From Syntrophaceae bacterium UBA1062 (lineage in GTDB: Bacteria; Desulfobacterota; Desulfomonilia; UBA1062): a stretch of DNA of 14,069 nt. The stretch lies in the NCBI GenBank assembly GCA_002316295.1, contig DCDF01000073.1, positions 1-14,069 of the forward strand. Direction: 5' to 3'. The position numbers and the translations under genes were made by a program. Below the pieces are notes generated by a model. It searched no databases. It saw only the letters and a list, made by a program, of their open reading frames with translations, and had not been told where the DNA came from. Shown here in pieces: positions 1-7,277 of this stretch (positions are counted from its first letter, which is position 1; every line of letters starts with the position of its first letter).

Positions 1-2
1 AG

Positions 3-158
3 TGCCTCTGTGAAATGGAAAACACGGCAGCCATTGCCGGCCTTACCATGAAGGACGCAGGCGTCGATGTGGAGAGGTACAGTGTGTGCAGCGACACCTG
101 TGTGGTTGAATTGAAGCTTCAGCTCGAAGATCAGATGCTGCAGCCCATCCGCCGATAA
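3..158 (+). CDS. C-terminal tail of a gene entering from the left (partial)
   Basis: The third forward frame is open from the window edge to TAA at 156-158 and gives 51 residues; the other two forward frames close within the first 51 bases. The visible tail has four cysteines, in a CLC motif near the edge and a CSDTC motif near residues 29-33, followed by a short hydrophobic stretch. A cysteine pair before a final beta strand is reminiscent of the end of V4R (4-vinyl reductase-like) small-molecule-binding domains, but the usual Gly-Asp before the last Cys is not intact, so this is only a weak suggestion. An internal ATG at 15 could start a 47-residue ORF, but no ribosome binding site can be judged so close to the edge. 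The product is not recognised. Confidence 0.5.
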   Translation, partial: CLCEMENTAAIAGLTMKDAGVDVERYSVCSDTCVVELKLQLEDQMLQPIRR

Positions 159-517
159 TAAGGGTCTTTGCTGGGAACACGAATCAAACTGCAAGCACTT
201 GCAGTCTCGCTACCTGAGCGCATTGAAGACTTGAAAACCTTTGTTTTTTCCCGACGTCTGCGAAAGCCGTTGAATATTATGTATATCTAGACTTCTGTCA
301 GAGAATCGCTTGATTATCGAAATCAAAGGTCGGGCTTGCTCTGCATGGGGTTTCGATATTCTGGGGTTATCTATAACTCATATATGTATTATGCCGGATA
401 TGTTTCTATATACGAAGAAAATAAGGAAATGATTCGTAATGTCATCCTGTTCGGCAAGGAGCCGGCGTGTCGCTCCAACCATGAAACGCATGGAGGCATG
501 ACATGGTGTTGAACGCA
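159..517. other. Intergenic region, AT-rich, no gene seen
   Basis: No credible coding frame is visible between the left-edge gene and the DUF1254 leader. Besides the inverted repeat at 188-205, a 6-bp stem with a 5-base loop (TTGATT/AATCAA) lies at 310-326, and the stretch around 360-425 is strongly AT-rich. It contains -10-like hexamers (TATAAC near 371, TATTAT near 388), but no convincing -35 is correctly spaced, so a promoter is likely here but cannot be placed. Confidence 0.5.
188..205. repeat. 18-base inverted repeat downstream of the first gene
   Basis: ACTGCAAG at 188-195 and CTTGCAGT at 198-205 are perfect reverse complements separated by two bases. No T-run follows on either strand, so this is not a standard intrinsic terminator. 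It could be a dyad operator or part of a terminator-like structure for the gene ending at 158. Confidence 0.4.
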
Positions 518-592
518 ATGAGAGGTAAAATAATGCGGGTGCTGCAAACTCTGATTGCTGTGACCTTCATGGTTGCGGCGGCTTGATTATCG
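518..592 (+). pseudogene. Signal-peptide coding segment interrupted by in-frame TGA, upstream of the DUF1254 ORF
   Basis: ATG at 533 has a well-placed Shine-Dalgarno, AGAGGT at 521-526, and is exactly in frame with the ORF beginning at 593. It reads MRVLQTLIAVTFMVAAA, then TGA at 584-586, then Leu-Ser-Met-Ala-Ala-Ala-Asp-Asp. An in-frame ATG at 518 would add five residues. Read through the stop, this is a classic Sec signal peptide: one Arg, a hydrophobic core, and an Ala-rich cleavage site before Asp-Asp. A single change (for example TGG to TGA at codon 18) would break an originally intact exported protein. A base error in the assembly is the main alternative. Confidence 0.7.
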
Positions 593-1567
593 ATGGCGGC
601 CGCTGACGATGCGAAACCCGCGCGAGTGACGACCGACAACTTCCGCCGCGCCGAAACCGACACGTACTTTGCACGGCTTGTGCTGGAAGGCGGGTTTGGA
701 AAGTTCAACCACGAGCGCGAATTCGCACCGATCGAAAACCAGGGGGTGATCCGCCTGAACCGGGACACTCTGTACTCGTTCGGGGTGTTCGACCTCGACG
801 CTGCACCGGTCACGGTCACGCTCCCCGACGCCGGCAAGCGCTACATGACTGTACAGGTGATCGACGAGGATCACTACGTGCCCGACGTGTTCTACGCGCC
901 GGGCAGGCACACGTTAATGAAAAAGAAGGCCTGCACTCGGTACATCTCCATGGTTGTACGGACATTCGTGAACCCCGGCGACGCGGCGGACGTCAGGGAG
1001 GTGCACGCCCTCCAGAACGCAATCAAGGTCGAGCAGAAGGCGGTAGGCAAGTTCGAGGTGCCCGACTGGGACCAGGCGTCGCTCAAGAAGGTCCGCGAGG
1101 CTGTCTTGGCCCTGGCCGCCGCCAGCGGTGGAATCGACTCGGCGCGGATGTTCGGGCGCAGAGGCGAGGTCGATCCGGTCCAGCATCTGATCGGCACGGC
1201 CGCCGGCTGGGGAGGAAACCCGCCGCACGTCGCCCTCTACGCGGGTGTTGAGCCGAAGCTCAACGACGGCAAGACAGTGTACCGACTGACGGTTAAGGAC
1301 GTACCGGTGGACGGGTTCTGGTCGGTCAGCGTGTACAACAAGGACGGCTACTTTCAAAAGAATGCTTTGAACGCCTACACTGTAAACAATGTCATTGCCA
1401 AGCCGAACGCGGATGGCTCGGTGACGATCCAATTCGGCGGCGGCCAGACCGGACCAAACTACCTGCCCGTTATGCCCGGCTGGAACTATCTCGTGCGAAT
1501 GTATCGCCCGCGGAAGGAAATTCTGGACGGCGCATGGAAGTTCCCGGAGGCCCAGCCGGTGAAGTGA
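593..1567 (+). CDS. DUF1254/DUF1214 domain protein
   Basis: This 324-residue product has the two-part architecture of DUF1254/DUF1214 proteins. The N-terminal DUF1254 half contains LNRDTLYS at residues 55-62. The C-terminal DUF1214 half has GFWSVSVYN at 241-249 and the closing stretch at 294-311 (MPGWNYLVRMYRPRKEIL). The biochemical role of the family is unsettled; members are commonly exported proteins. ATG 593 is the first in-frame start after the TGA at 584-586 but has no Shine-Dalgarno, whereas ATG 533 does. The mature domain is complete, but if the TGA is real it could be made only inefficiently and without its export signal. The gene stands alone, with no same-strand neighbour closer than the anSME gene 1.3 kb away. 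Family assignment is strong; functional status is uncertain. Confidence 0.85.
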   Translation: MAAADDAKPARVTTDNFRRAETDTYFARLVLEGGFGKFNHEREFAPIENQGVIRLNRDTLYSFGVFDLDAAPVTVTLPDAGKRYMTVQVIDEDHYVPDVFYAPGRHTLMKKKACTRYISMVVRTFVNPGDAADVREVHALQNAIKVEQKAVGKFEVPDWDQASLKKVREAVLALAAASGGIDSARMFGRRGEVDPVQHLIGTAAGWGGNPPHVALYAGVEPKLNDGKTVYRLTVKDVPVDGFWSVSVYNKDGYFQKNALNAYTVNNVIAKPNADGSVTIQFGGGQTGPNYLPVMPGWNYLVRMYRPRKEILDGAWKFPEAQPVK

Positions 1568-1572
1568 CCTGC

Positions 1573-1587
1573 CAGCGCACAGCGCTG
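1573..1587 (+). other. Short perfect hairpin just after the DUF1254 stop codon
   Basis: CAGCGC (1573-1578) and GCGCTG (1582-1587) form a 6-bp GC-rich stem with loop ACA, starting five bases after the stop codon. No T-tract follows, so it is at best a weak terminator or a 3' stabilising hairpin. Confidence 0.35.
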
Positions 1588-1876
1588 ACCCGGGCATTGT
1601 ACCTGACCGGCGGGGCAAGACCGCTTTCGCACAAGAGCAGCCTCTTCGACGAGTAGAACGTTCAGGACATCTGCAAAGCGTATGTCTTCATCTGAGATCG
1701 TAGTCTCTATGGGAGCAACTGTGCCTTACAGGGATATGTACCTTGGACCTGTGGCACTCCTGTTGTGATATGCAGAAGAGATCCTCAGGCACTCGATCCT
1801 TTCTCTCACAATATTACATCAACCATTTCCAAACAATCCCACTTATCAACCGGTCCTCCTTTGTGGAACCGCTTCG
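1588..1876. other. Intergenic stretch, nothing recognised
   Basis: No coding frame with a start, ribosome binding site and recognisable protein is visible here. The 15-base sequence ATCAACCATTTCCAA near 1818 recurs with one mismatch near 2462 on the far side of the DUF5996 remnant; significance is unknown. Confidence 0.4.
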
Positions 1877-2173
1877 CTACCAGTCGATCATCTTTTCCTT
1901 ATGAGTGAACGGCGGGCTCCACGTATGCTCGAGCGATTCCCTGTCCCACCGGCTCAAATTCGCAGCAACCTCATACGTGCCCTGGAAAAAGCTCAGAAGC
2001 TTCTTGTCCGGTGAGTCGGATGTTCTCACAGCTTCATACGGCAGGATGAACTCTCCAAAGTCCTTGTTGTAGTATGCTTCGTCTGGCTCCACACGAGCTT
2101 CCCGAAATCCTGCCGGCTCGGGTATAGTACGCAGGCTCGGCCAAAGACCTTCTCTTGTATCAATAACAGCCAT
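1877..2173 (-). pseudogene. C-terminal remnant of a DUF5996 family protein
   Basis: From ATG at 2173 the minus strand encodes 98 residues. From about residue 18 they match the end of DUF5996 proteins as remembered: PEPAGF, an Ala/Val-rich strand with EPDEAYY, GEFILPYEAVR, then a helix with LLSFFQGTYEVAANLSRWDR. Full members are roughly 300 residues, so about two thirds of the protein is missing. The same frame stays open back to 2386, but that segment is rich in Cys, Arg and Pro and does not look like the family. The remnant retains a start with a good Shine-Dalgarno (GAAGGGG just upstream of ATG 2173) and may still be translated. DUF5996 proteins have no firmly established function. A deletion that fused the 3' end to foreign upstream DNA is the simplest reading. 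Confidence 0.7.
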
Positions 2174-2386
2174 GGTTTCCCCTTCTCCCAAGGCCTGACA
2201 AGGCGTCCCTGGAATCTGTTCCCTGCTATGAAAATTGGAAAATGGCGTATGGCATCGGCACCTCAAGTATGGCTTGCCTGCTGCATTTGAATTTGCTGAC
2301 AGAGGCTTTTTACTCATTCGGCGGTCAAAAATGAGGAAAAACATGACAGGGTATCTTGAGGCGCTGTAAATATATTGATACTTCAT

Positions 2387-2874
2387 AAGGTTTGTGTTTC
2401 CTTGACCTTATCTCCTTGGCAAGATCCCCTACCCGGTTCACCGATCTTTTTAGAATTTGATATCAACCATCTCCAAGGCTATTTAAATAGTATATCAACG
2501 AAATAATTATCACTTAAGGGAAATTCCTTTCATTTCCATAGGAGCGAAAAATTGCCCGGAGTGGATTATGATTCAGACGGTGTTCTCTGTAGGTTGATCG
2601 CACAAAAGATCACGGCAGACGGCCCATACCTATGGAGTCAGTACAGGGAAGTTGCTCGATCCCGGAATGCTGCCTGCTGACGAAGAGCTTCTGCCGCCAC
2701 CATACCAAAGGAAAAGATAACGCTTAAGACGGCTCATGGAAATCCGGGCAAAGATCTTGTTCTCCGCATATCTGTTCTGCCGCATGAGGGGTTGATATCG
2801 GAAGGGGCAGGAGCATTCGCCAAAGCTGCCATAGGAGTAAACCAGGGCAAAGAAGGTGGTGCAGAAAACCTTTT
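2387..2874. other. Intergenic region upstream of the sulfatase operon
   Basis: The first half is AT-rich and the second half GC-richer. The forward frame from 2681 to TGA 2876-2878 is open for 65 codons but has no ATG or well-placed start. It ends by overlapping the maturase start as ATGA, so it could be the eroded 3' end of a former gene. A promoter for the + strand operon is expected here; the best hint is TTGATA at 2457-2462 next to the AT-rich palindrome at 2479-2490, but no good -10 is spaced to it. Confidence 0.45.
2479..2490. promoter_or_regulatory. 12-base perfect palindrome, possible operator
   Basis: CTATTTAAATAG is a perfect dyad about 385 bases upstream of the maturase start. It is flanked by copies of ATATCAAC on both sides (around 2460-2467 and 2492-2499). 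AT-rich DNA makes short palindromes fairly common, so an operator role is only a suggestion. Confidence 0.25.
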
Positions 2875-4185
2875 ATGATGCGGCTTTCGTATCCCCAGTC
2901 CTTCCATGTCATGGCAAAGCCTGCAGGTTCCGCCTGCAACCTCAGGTGTGAGTACTGCTTTTTCCTTGATAAGAAATCACTTTACCCCGGGAGCAAATTC
3001 CGCATGGGGGACGATGTCCACCGGGAATACATCCGCCAGCTACTCGATGCGCATCAGACCACCCGAGTGACCGTGGCCTGGCAGGGAGGGGAACCCACGC
3101 TCATGGGGTTAGACTTCTACCGGCGCTCCCTGGAGTTGCAGGAAAGGTACCGGAAGCCCTCGACTGTTATCGAGAATACTTTCCAGACCAACGGCATCCT
3201 CCTGAACGATGAATGGTGCAGCTTCTTCAGAAAAAACAATTTTCTAGTCGGCCTCAGTATAGACGGCCCGCAGAGGCTTCACGACCGGTATCGCAGGGAC
3301 GCACGGGGAAACGGGAGCTTTGACCGGGTCCTCAAGGCAGCCCGGCTGCTTCAGAAGCACGGGGTGGAGTTCAATATCCTCTCCACGGTCAACAGGAAGA
3401 ACATGGATCGCCCTCTCGAAGTCTACAGGTTTTTCAGGGATGTGCTCGGAGCTCGTTACATCCAGTTCATCCCCATTGTGGAACGGGAAGATGCGGACGC
3501 CATCAGGACTGGCGGGCGAATAGCCGGCCGCTCTGTGTCCTCAACACACTGGGGGAGCTTCCTGAACAGCATCTTCGACGAGTGGGTCCGCAGCGACGTT
3601 GGTGCTACCTTTGTCCTGAACTTCGATGCAGTGCTGGCAGGCTGGCTCGGGCATGCAGGCACCGTATGCATCTTCGGGCCCACCTGCGGGCTGGGCGTGG
3701 CCCTGGAGCATAACGGCGATCTCTATTCGTGCGACCATTTCGTAGACACGAACCATCTGCTGGGGAACATCCTCACCACACCCATGATCGAGCTTGTGTC
3801 TTCGGAAAAACAAAGGCGGTTCGGCAGGGACAAAGCCGACACCATTCCCCGGCAGTGCCGGGAATGCCGGTACCTGTTTATCTGCAACGGGGAATGCCCC
3901 AAGAACCGCCTGATCGAAACGGCGGAAGGCGAGGCCGGCCTCAATTATCTGTGCGAGGGCTACCGTGCATTTTTCAGCCATACGGAAAAACCCATGAAGG
4001 CCATGGCCGGGCTCATGAGGATGGGCAGGCCTGCCTCGGATGTCATGAGACTGACCACCGGGAAAAAGCCTTTTGTACATAAGAGTTTTCCCGGTGTCGG
4101 CAGGAACGATCCCTGCCCCTGCGGGGCACGGGATGCGGCCGGTAAGCGTATGAAATTCAAGAAGTGCCACGGAGGGGAGAGGTAA
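2875..4185 (+). CDS. Anaerobic sulfatase-maturating enzyme (radical SAM/SPASM) with C-terminal SEC-C motif
   Basis: This 436-residue radical S-adenosylmethionine enzyme converts the active-site Cys of sulfatases to C-alpha-formylglycine under anoxic conditions, in the cytoplasm. The radical-SAM cluster motif CNLRCEYC gives Cys21, Cys25 and Cys28. WQGGEPTL (69-76), QTNG (104-107) and GLSIDGP (126-132) are family landmarks. The SPASM region supplies auxiliary-cluster cysteines at 265, 271, 286, 328, 331, 337, 341 and 360. YSCDHFV places Asp287 where the catalytic Asp is found in characterised anSMEs. After the catalytic part comes a SEC-C-type zinc motif: GRNDPCPCG at 409-417, then KKCHG at 429-433, with 14 rather than the usual 8 residues between the second and third Cys. 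ATG ATG at 2875 is the likely start; AGAAGG at 2851-2856 is rather distant. The arylsulfatase follows after 26 bases, so the two are surely co-transcribed. Confidence 0.93.
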   Translation: MMRLSYPQSFHVMAKPAGSACNLRCEYCFFLDKKSLYPGSKFRMGDDVHREYIRQLLDAHQTTRVTVAWQGGEPTLMGLDFYRRSLELQERYRKPSTVIENTFQTNGILLNDEWCSFFRKNNFLVGLSIDGPQRLHDRYRRDARGNGSFDRVLKAARLLQKHGVEFNILSTVNRKNMDRPLEVYRFFRDVLGARYIQFIPIVEREDADAIRTGGRIAGRSVSSTHWGSFLNSIFDEWVRSDVGATFVLNFDAVLAGWLGHAGTVCIFGPTCGLGVALEHNGDLYSCDHFVDTNHLLGNILTTPMIELVSSEKQRRFGRDKADTIPRQCRECRYLFICNGECPKNRLIETAEGEAGLNYLCEGYRAFFSHTEKPMKAMAGLMRMGRPASDVMRLTTGKKPFVHKSFPGVGRNDPCPCGARDAAGKRMKFKKCHGGER

Positions 4186-4198
4186 GAAACAAAAATAC

Positions 4199-4206
4199 AA
4201 GGAGGA
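4199..4206 (+). promoter_or_regulatory. Shine-Dalgarno that fixes the sulfatase start
   Basis: AAGGAGGA lies five bases upstream of ATG 4212. The upstream in-frame ATG at 4164 lies inside the end of the maturase gene and adds only a Lys/Arg/Asn-rich leader, so 4212 is preferred. Confidence 0.8.
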
Positions 4207-4211
4207 ACAGC

Positions 4212-6566
4212 ATGCCGTTCAAGGAATACAAACCAGGCACCGCATTCCCCGGGATTGTGGGGCGGACGGTCGACCAGTCACAGCCGGCATGGCCGGAGCC
4301 GCTGAGGGCAAAAGAGGGTGCGCCCAACGTCCTCTTCATCGTGCTCGACGATACAGGCTTCGGCCAACTCGGCTGCTACGGCAGCCCCATCAGAACTCCC
4401 AACCTCGATGCCCTTGCTGCGAATGGCCTGAAGTACACCAATATGCACACCACGGCACTGTGCTCGCCCACGCGCTCGTGCATCATCACGGGCCGCAACC
4501 ACCACTCCAACAACATGGCCTGCATCACTGAAGGCTCCACCGGGTATCCCGGCTACAACGGCAATATCCCATTCGAGAACGGTTTCCTCTCGGAGATGCT
4601 CCTGCAGCAGGGCTACAACACCTTTGCTGTTGGCAAATGGCACCTCACGCCATCCGACCAGCTCTCGGCAGCCGGCCCGTATGACCGATGGCCCCTGGGA
4701 AGGGGATTCGAACGGTTTTACGGATTCCTGGGAGGTGACACGAACCAGTACTACCCTGACCTCGTGTACGACAACCACACGGTCGAGCCGGAAAAGACTC
4801 CGGAAGAGGGGTATCATCTGACTGAAGATCTGGTGGACAAGGCGATCTCGTTCATCGCCGATTCCAAGCAGGTGGCTCCGGACAAGCCCTTCTTCCTGTA
4901 CTTCTGCCCCGGCGCCATGCATGCACCACACCACGTGCCCAAGGAGTGGGCAGACGAGTACCGGGGCATGTTCGACGACGGATGGGACGCCTACCGGGAG
5001 AAGACCTTTGCCCGCCAGAAGGAACTGGGCATTCTGCCCAGGGACGCCGAGCTTTCCTGTCACGACCTGGACGTGAAGCCCTGGGAGGAATGCTCGGAGA
5101 AAGAGAAAAAGCTCTACAGCCGCATGATGGAGGTCTTTGCAGGGTTTCTCACCCACACCGACCACCACATCGGGCGCCTCATCGACTTTCTCAAGAGCAC
5201 AGGCGAACTCGACAACACCCTGATCATGGTCATCTCCGACAACGGCGCCAGCGCGGAAGGAGGACCGACGGGATCCATCAACGAAAACAAGTTTTTCAAC
5301 AACGTCCCGGACTCGCTGGAAGAGAACCTCGCCGCCCTGGACAAGCTGGGCGGACCCGAAACCTTCAACCACTATCCGTGGGGATGGGCATGGGCAGGTG
5401 ACACGCCCTTCAGGCGGTGGAAACGGGAGACCTATCGGGGCGGCACGAGCGATCCGTTCATTGTCCACTGGCCGGCCGGATTCGCGGCAAAAGGAGAGGT
5501 ACGCACCCAGTACGTCCATGCCATCGACATGGTTCCCACGGTGCTGCATGCCCTGGCCATCGAGGAGCCCATGTTCATAAGGGGCGTTAAGCAGTCTCCC
5601 ATCGAAGGGGTCAGCTTCGCTCATACCTTCGACAATCCGGGCGCCGGGAGCAACAGGCACACCCAGTACTTCGAGATGATGGGGCATCGCGCCATCTACC
5701 ACGACGGATGGCGGGCGGTCTGCCCCTGGCCGGGCCCGTCCTTCGCCGAGGCGGGCGCGTTCTTCGGCGAGCCCATCCCGGCACAAAAGCTTATCGAACT
5801 CGACGAGAAGGGCTGGGAGCTCTACCACGTGGACGAGGACCCAACCGAAACCCGCAATGTTTCGCAGGAACACCTGGACAAGCTCATCGAGATGATCGCC
5901 ACCTGGTACTACGAGGCCGGCAAATACCATGTGTTGCCGATTGACGGGAGGGGGGTGCAGCGAGTTATAGAAGATCGTCCCAGGATCGCCAAGCAGCGCG
6001 ACAGCGCGGTCTATTACCCCGGAACACAGGCGGTACCGCAAAACACCACCGTCAATGTGCTCAACCGTCCCCACAGCATCACGGCCGAGGTAGAGATCGA
6101 AAAGGGCGGCTCTGAGGGTGTCCTAATCTCGCAGGGAGGCGTGGAAGGGGGCTATAGCTTTTACATGAAAGAAGGCAAGCTCCATTACGCCCACAACTAC
6201 CTCGCTTCGAAGCGTTACCATATCGAGACCTCGGAGGACGTGCAAGAAGGCCGCCACAGACTGCGCTTCGAGTTCGAGCCCACAGGCAGGCCGGACATCG
6301 CGCACGGCAAAGGAAGCCCGGGCCGCGGACAGATTTATGTCGACGGCAAGCTCGTGGGCCAGGCGGATATACCGGTCACCATCCCCCAGAACATCAGCCT
6401 CGGCGGAGGCATCACGTGCGGGGCAGACCCGGGTTCCACGGTCACGCCCGATTATCGATCGCCCAACCGGTTCACCGGGAAAATTTTAAAAGTGAAGGTG
6501 GACGTGAGCGGAGAGCTCATCAAAGACAGAGATGCTGAGCTGCGCACGGTCATGGCACGGCAATAG
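4212..6566 (+). CDS. Large Cys-type arylsulfatase, no signal peptide
   Basis: This 784-residue sulfatase hydrolyses sulfate monoesters. CSPTR at 84-88 makes Cys84 the formylglycine precursor. Metal and active-site landmarks are LDDTG (Asp46, Asp47), GKWHL (Lys142, His144), MHAPHH (His237 region), SDNG (Asp343, Asn344) and Lys404 in RRWKRE. The sulfatase part ends near WELYHV and ETRNV (535-550). Residues about 600-784 form a second, strand-rich region resembling a LamG/concanavalin-like sandwich. Length and layout recall the approximately 787-residue mycobacterial AtsA/AtsD sulfatases rather than the approximately 530-residue Pseudomonas enzyme. No N-terminal hydrophobic segment is present, so a cytoplasmic location is expected. 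It sits 26 bases behind its presumed activating enzyme. The substrate cannot be read from sequence. The long antisense frame here is a codon-bias shadow. Confidence 0.93.
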   Translation: MPFKEYKPGTAFPGIVGRTVDQSQPAWPEPLRAKEGAPNVLFIVLDDTGFGQLGCYGSPIRTPNLDALAANGLKYTNMHTTALCSPTRSCIITGRNHHSNNMACITEGSTGYPGYNGNIPFENGFLSEMLLQQGYNTFAVGKWHLTPSDQLSAAGPYDRWPLGRGFERFYGFLGGDTNQYYPDLVYDNHTVEPEKTPEEGYHLTEDLVDKAISFIADSKQVAPDKPFFLYFCPGAMHAPHHVPKEWADEYRGMFDDGWDAYREKTFARQKELGILPRDAELSCHDLDVKPWEECSEKEKKLYSRMMEVFAGFLTHTDHHIGRLIDFLKSTGELDNTLIMVISDNGASAEGGPTGSINENKFFNNVPDSLEENLAALDKLGGPETFNHYPWGWAWAGDTPFRRWKRETYRGGTSDPFIVHWPAGFAAKGEVRTQYVHAIDMVPTVLHALAIEEPMFIRGVKQSPIEGVSFAHTFDNPGAGSNRHTQYFEMMGHRAIYHDGWRAVCPWPGPSFAEAGAFFGEPIPAQKLIELDEKGWELYHVDEDPTETRNVSQEHLDKLIEMIATWYYEAGKYHVLPIDGRGVQRVIEDRPRIAKQRDSAVYYPGTQAVPQNTTVNVLNRPHSITAEVEIEKGGSEGVLISQGGVEGGYSFYMKEGKLHYAHNYLASKRYHIETSEDVQEGRHRLRFEFEPTGRPDIAHGKGSPGRGQIYVDGKLVGQADIPVTIPQNISLGGGITCGADPGSTVTPDYRSPNRFTGKILKVKVDVSGELIKDRDAELRTVMARQ

Positions 6567-6598
6567 AGGCAATCACTGGTATGAATGCGCCATAGACC

Positions 6599-6626
6599 CT
6601 GTTCCGCTGCAAGCGGAGGGGAACAG
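6599..6626 (+). repeat. Imperfect hairpin in the gap after the large sulfatase
   Basis: CTGTTCC at 6599-6605 pairs with GGAACAG at 6620-6626, and an alternative inner CCGC/GCGG stem is possible. No T-run follows. It lies in the 199-base gap between the sulfatase and the DUF1622 gene and could be an RNA processing or attenuation element separating the first two genes of the operon from the rest. Confidence 0.35.
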
Positions 6627-6765
6627 CTCCCAAGAGGCATTACATCGGATCGGAGAGGACGGCACGACTCCCGTCGGAATCGCGCCCGCATGATACCGGA
6701 TGGTTCGGGTGCTGCTCATTGGTGGTTTGGAAATGGATTTTCCGCAGCATTGAAGGGAGATTTGT

Positions 6766-7146
6766 ATGATGCGCGAAATCGAGGCCATCCTTCTTCAGGC
6801 GGCATTATGGATACAGATACCCATTGAAACGGCAGGGGTCCTTATTGTTGCCGTGGGGGCCTTCGCATCCATGTTCCGGCTGCTGCGTTTCCGCATCGTT
6901 CCGGACCCGGAAAGGTTCCACCGGATTCGTATCTTCTTTGCCCGGTATCTCGTGCTCGGCCTTGAGTTCCAACTTGCGTCGGATATTATAGAGACAGCAG
7001 TTTCTCCAGGCTGGGAGCAGATCGGCAGGCTTGCAGCCATTGCAGTGATACGGACTTTTTTGAATTTTTTCCTTGTGAGGGAGATGAAGGATGAAGAACG
7101 TGAATACGAAAGGGAAAGGGCTCAACACGGGAACAAGGGTGACTGA
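6766..7146 (+). CDS. DUF1622 family small membrane protein
   Basis: This 126-residue protein has about three hydrophobic segments (around 14-38, 56-72 and 86-104) and a highly charged Glu/Arg/Lys-rich C-terminal tail. The pattern ETAGVLIVAVGAF (21-33), RIRIFFARYLVLGLEFQLA (53-71) and AIAVIRTFLNFFL (91-103) is characteristic of DUF1622, inner-membrane proteins without an assigned activity. GGGAGA at about 6755-6760 supports ATG 6766; the second Met is directly adjacent. It lies 199 bases downstream of the sulfatase on the same strand and 131 bases before the DUF202 gene. Small membrane proteins of this kind often accompany transporters, but nothing in the sequence assigns it to sulfate-ester metabolism. 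Confidence 0.85.
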   Translation: MMREIEAILLQAALWIQIPIETAGVLIVAVGAFASMFRLLRFRIVPDPERFHRIRIFFARYLVLGLEFQLASDIIETAVSPGWEQIGRLAAIAVIRTFLNFFLVREMKDEEREYERERAQHGNKGD

Positions 7147-7277
7147 CCGATGCAGCTCACCTGCTTTCATCCTGAGGAAAATCGCAACGGTCTTGCCGGC
7201 TCCCTTCTGTGGTCATGGCGGAGATATCGAGGCAAGGTGAAGGAGAATGGCCGTAGAAACAGGAGGGATGTGGAAAT

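Noticed and set aside
584..586. TGA read as selenocysteine
   Set aside because: It lies in the hydrophobic core of a signal peptide where selenocysteine has no plausible role, and no convincing SECIS hairpin is seen directly after it.
308..593. Exact 13-base repeat GCTTGATTATCGA at 308-320 and 581-593, the second copy containing the TGA
   Set aside because: A single 13-base match is expected about once by chance in a window this size, and the flanks do not extend the similarity.
3843..3867. GC-rich hairpin inside the maturase gene (CCCGGC/GCCGGG)
   Set aside because: It lies in the middle of the coding region and is explained by codon choice around a Cys/Arg-rich SPASM segment.
4278..6074. 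Long open frame of 598 codons antisense to the large sulfatase
   Set aside because: It mirrors the codon bias of the sulfatase gene, has no recognisable protein content, and the sense strand carries a full set of sulfatase active-site motifs.
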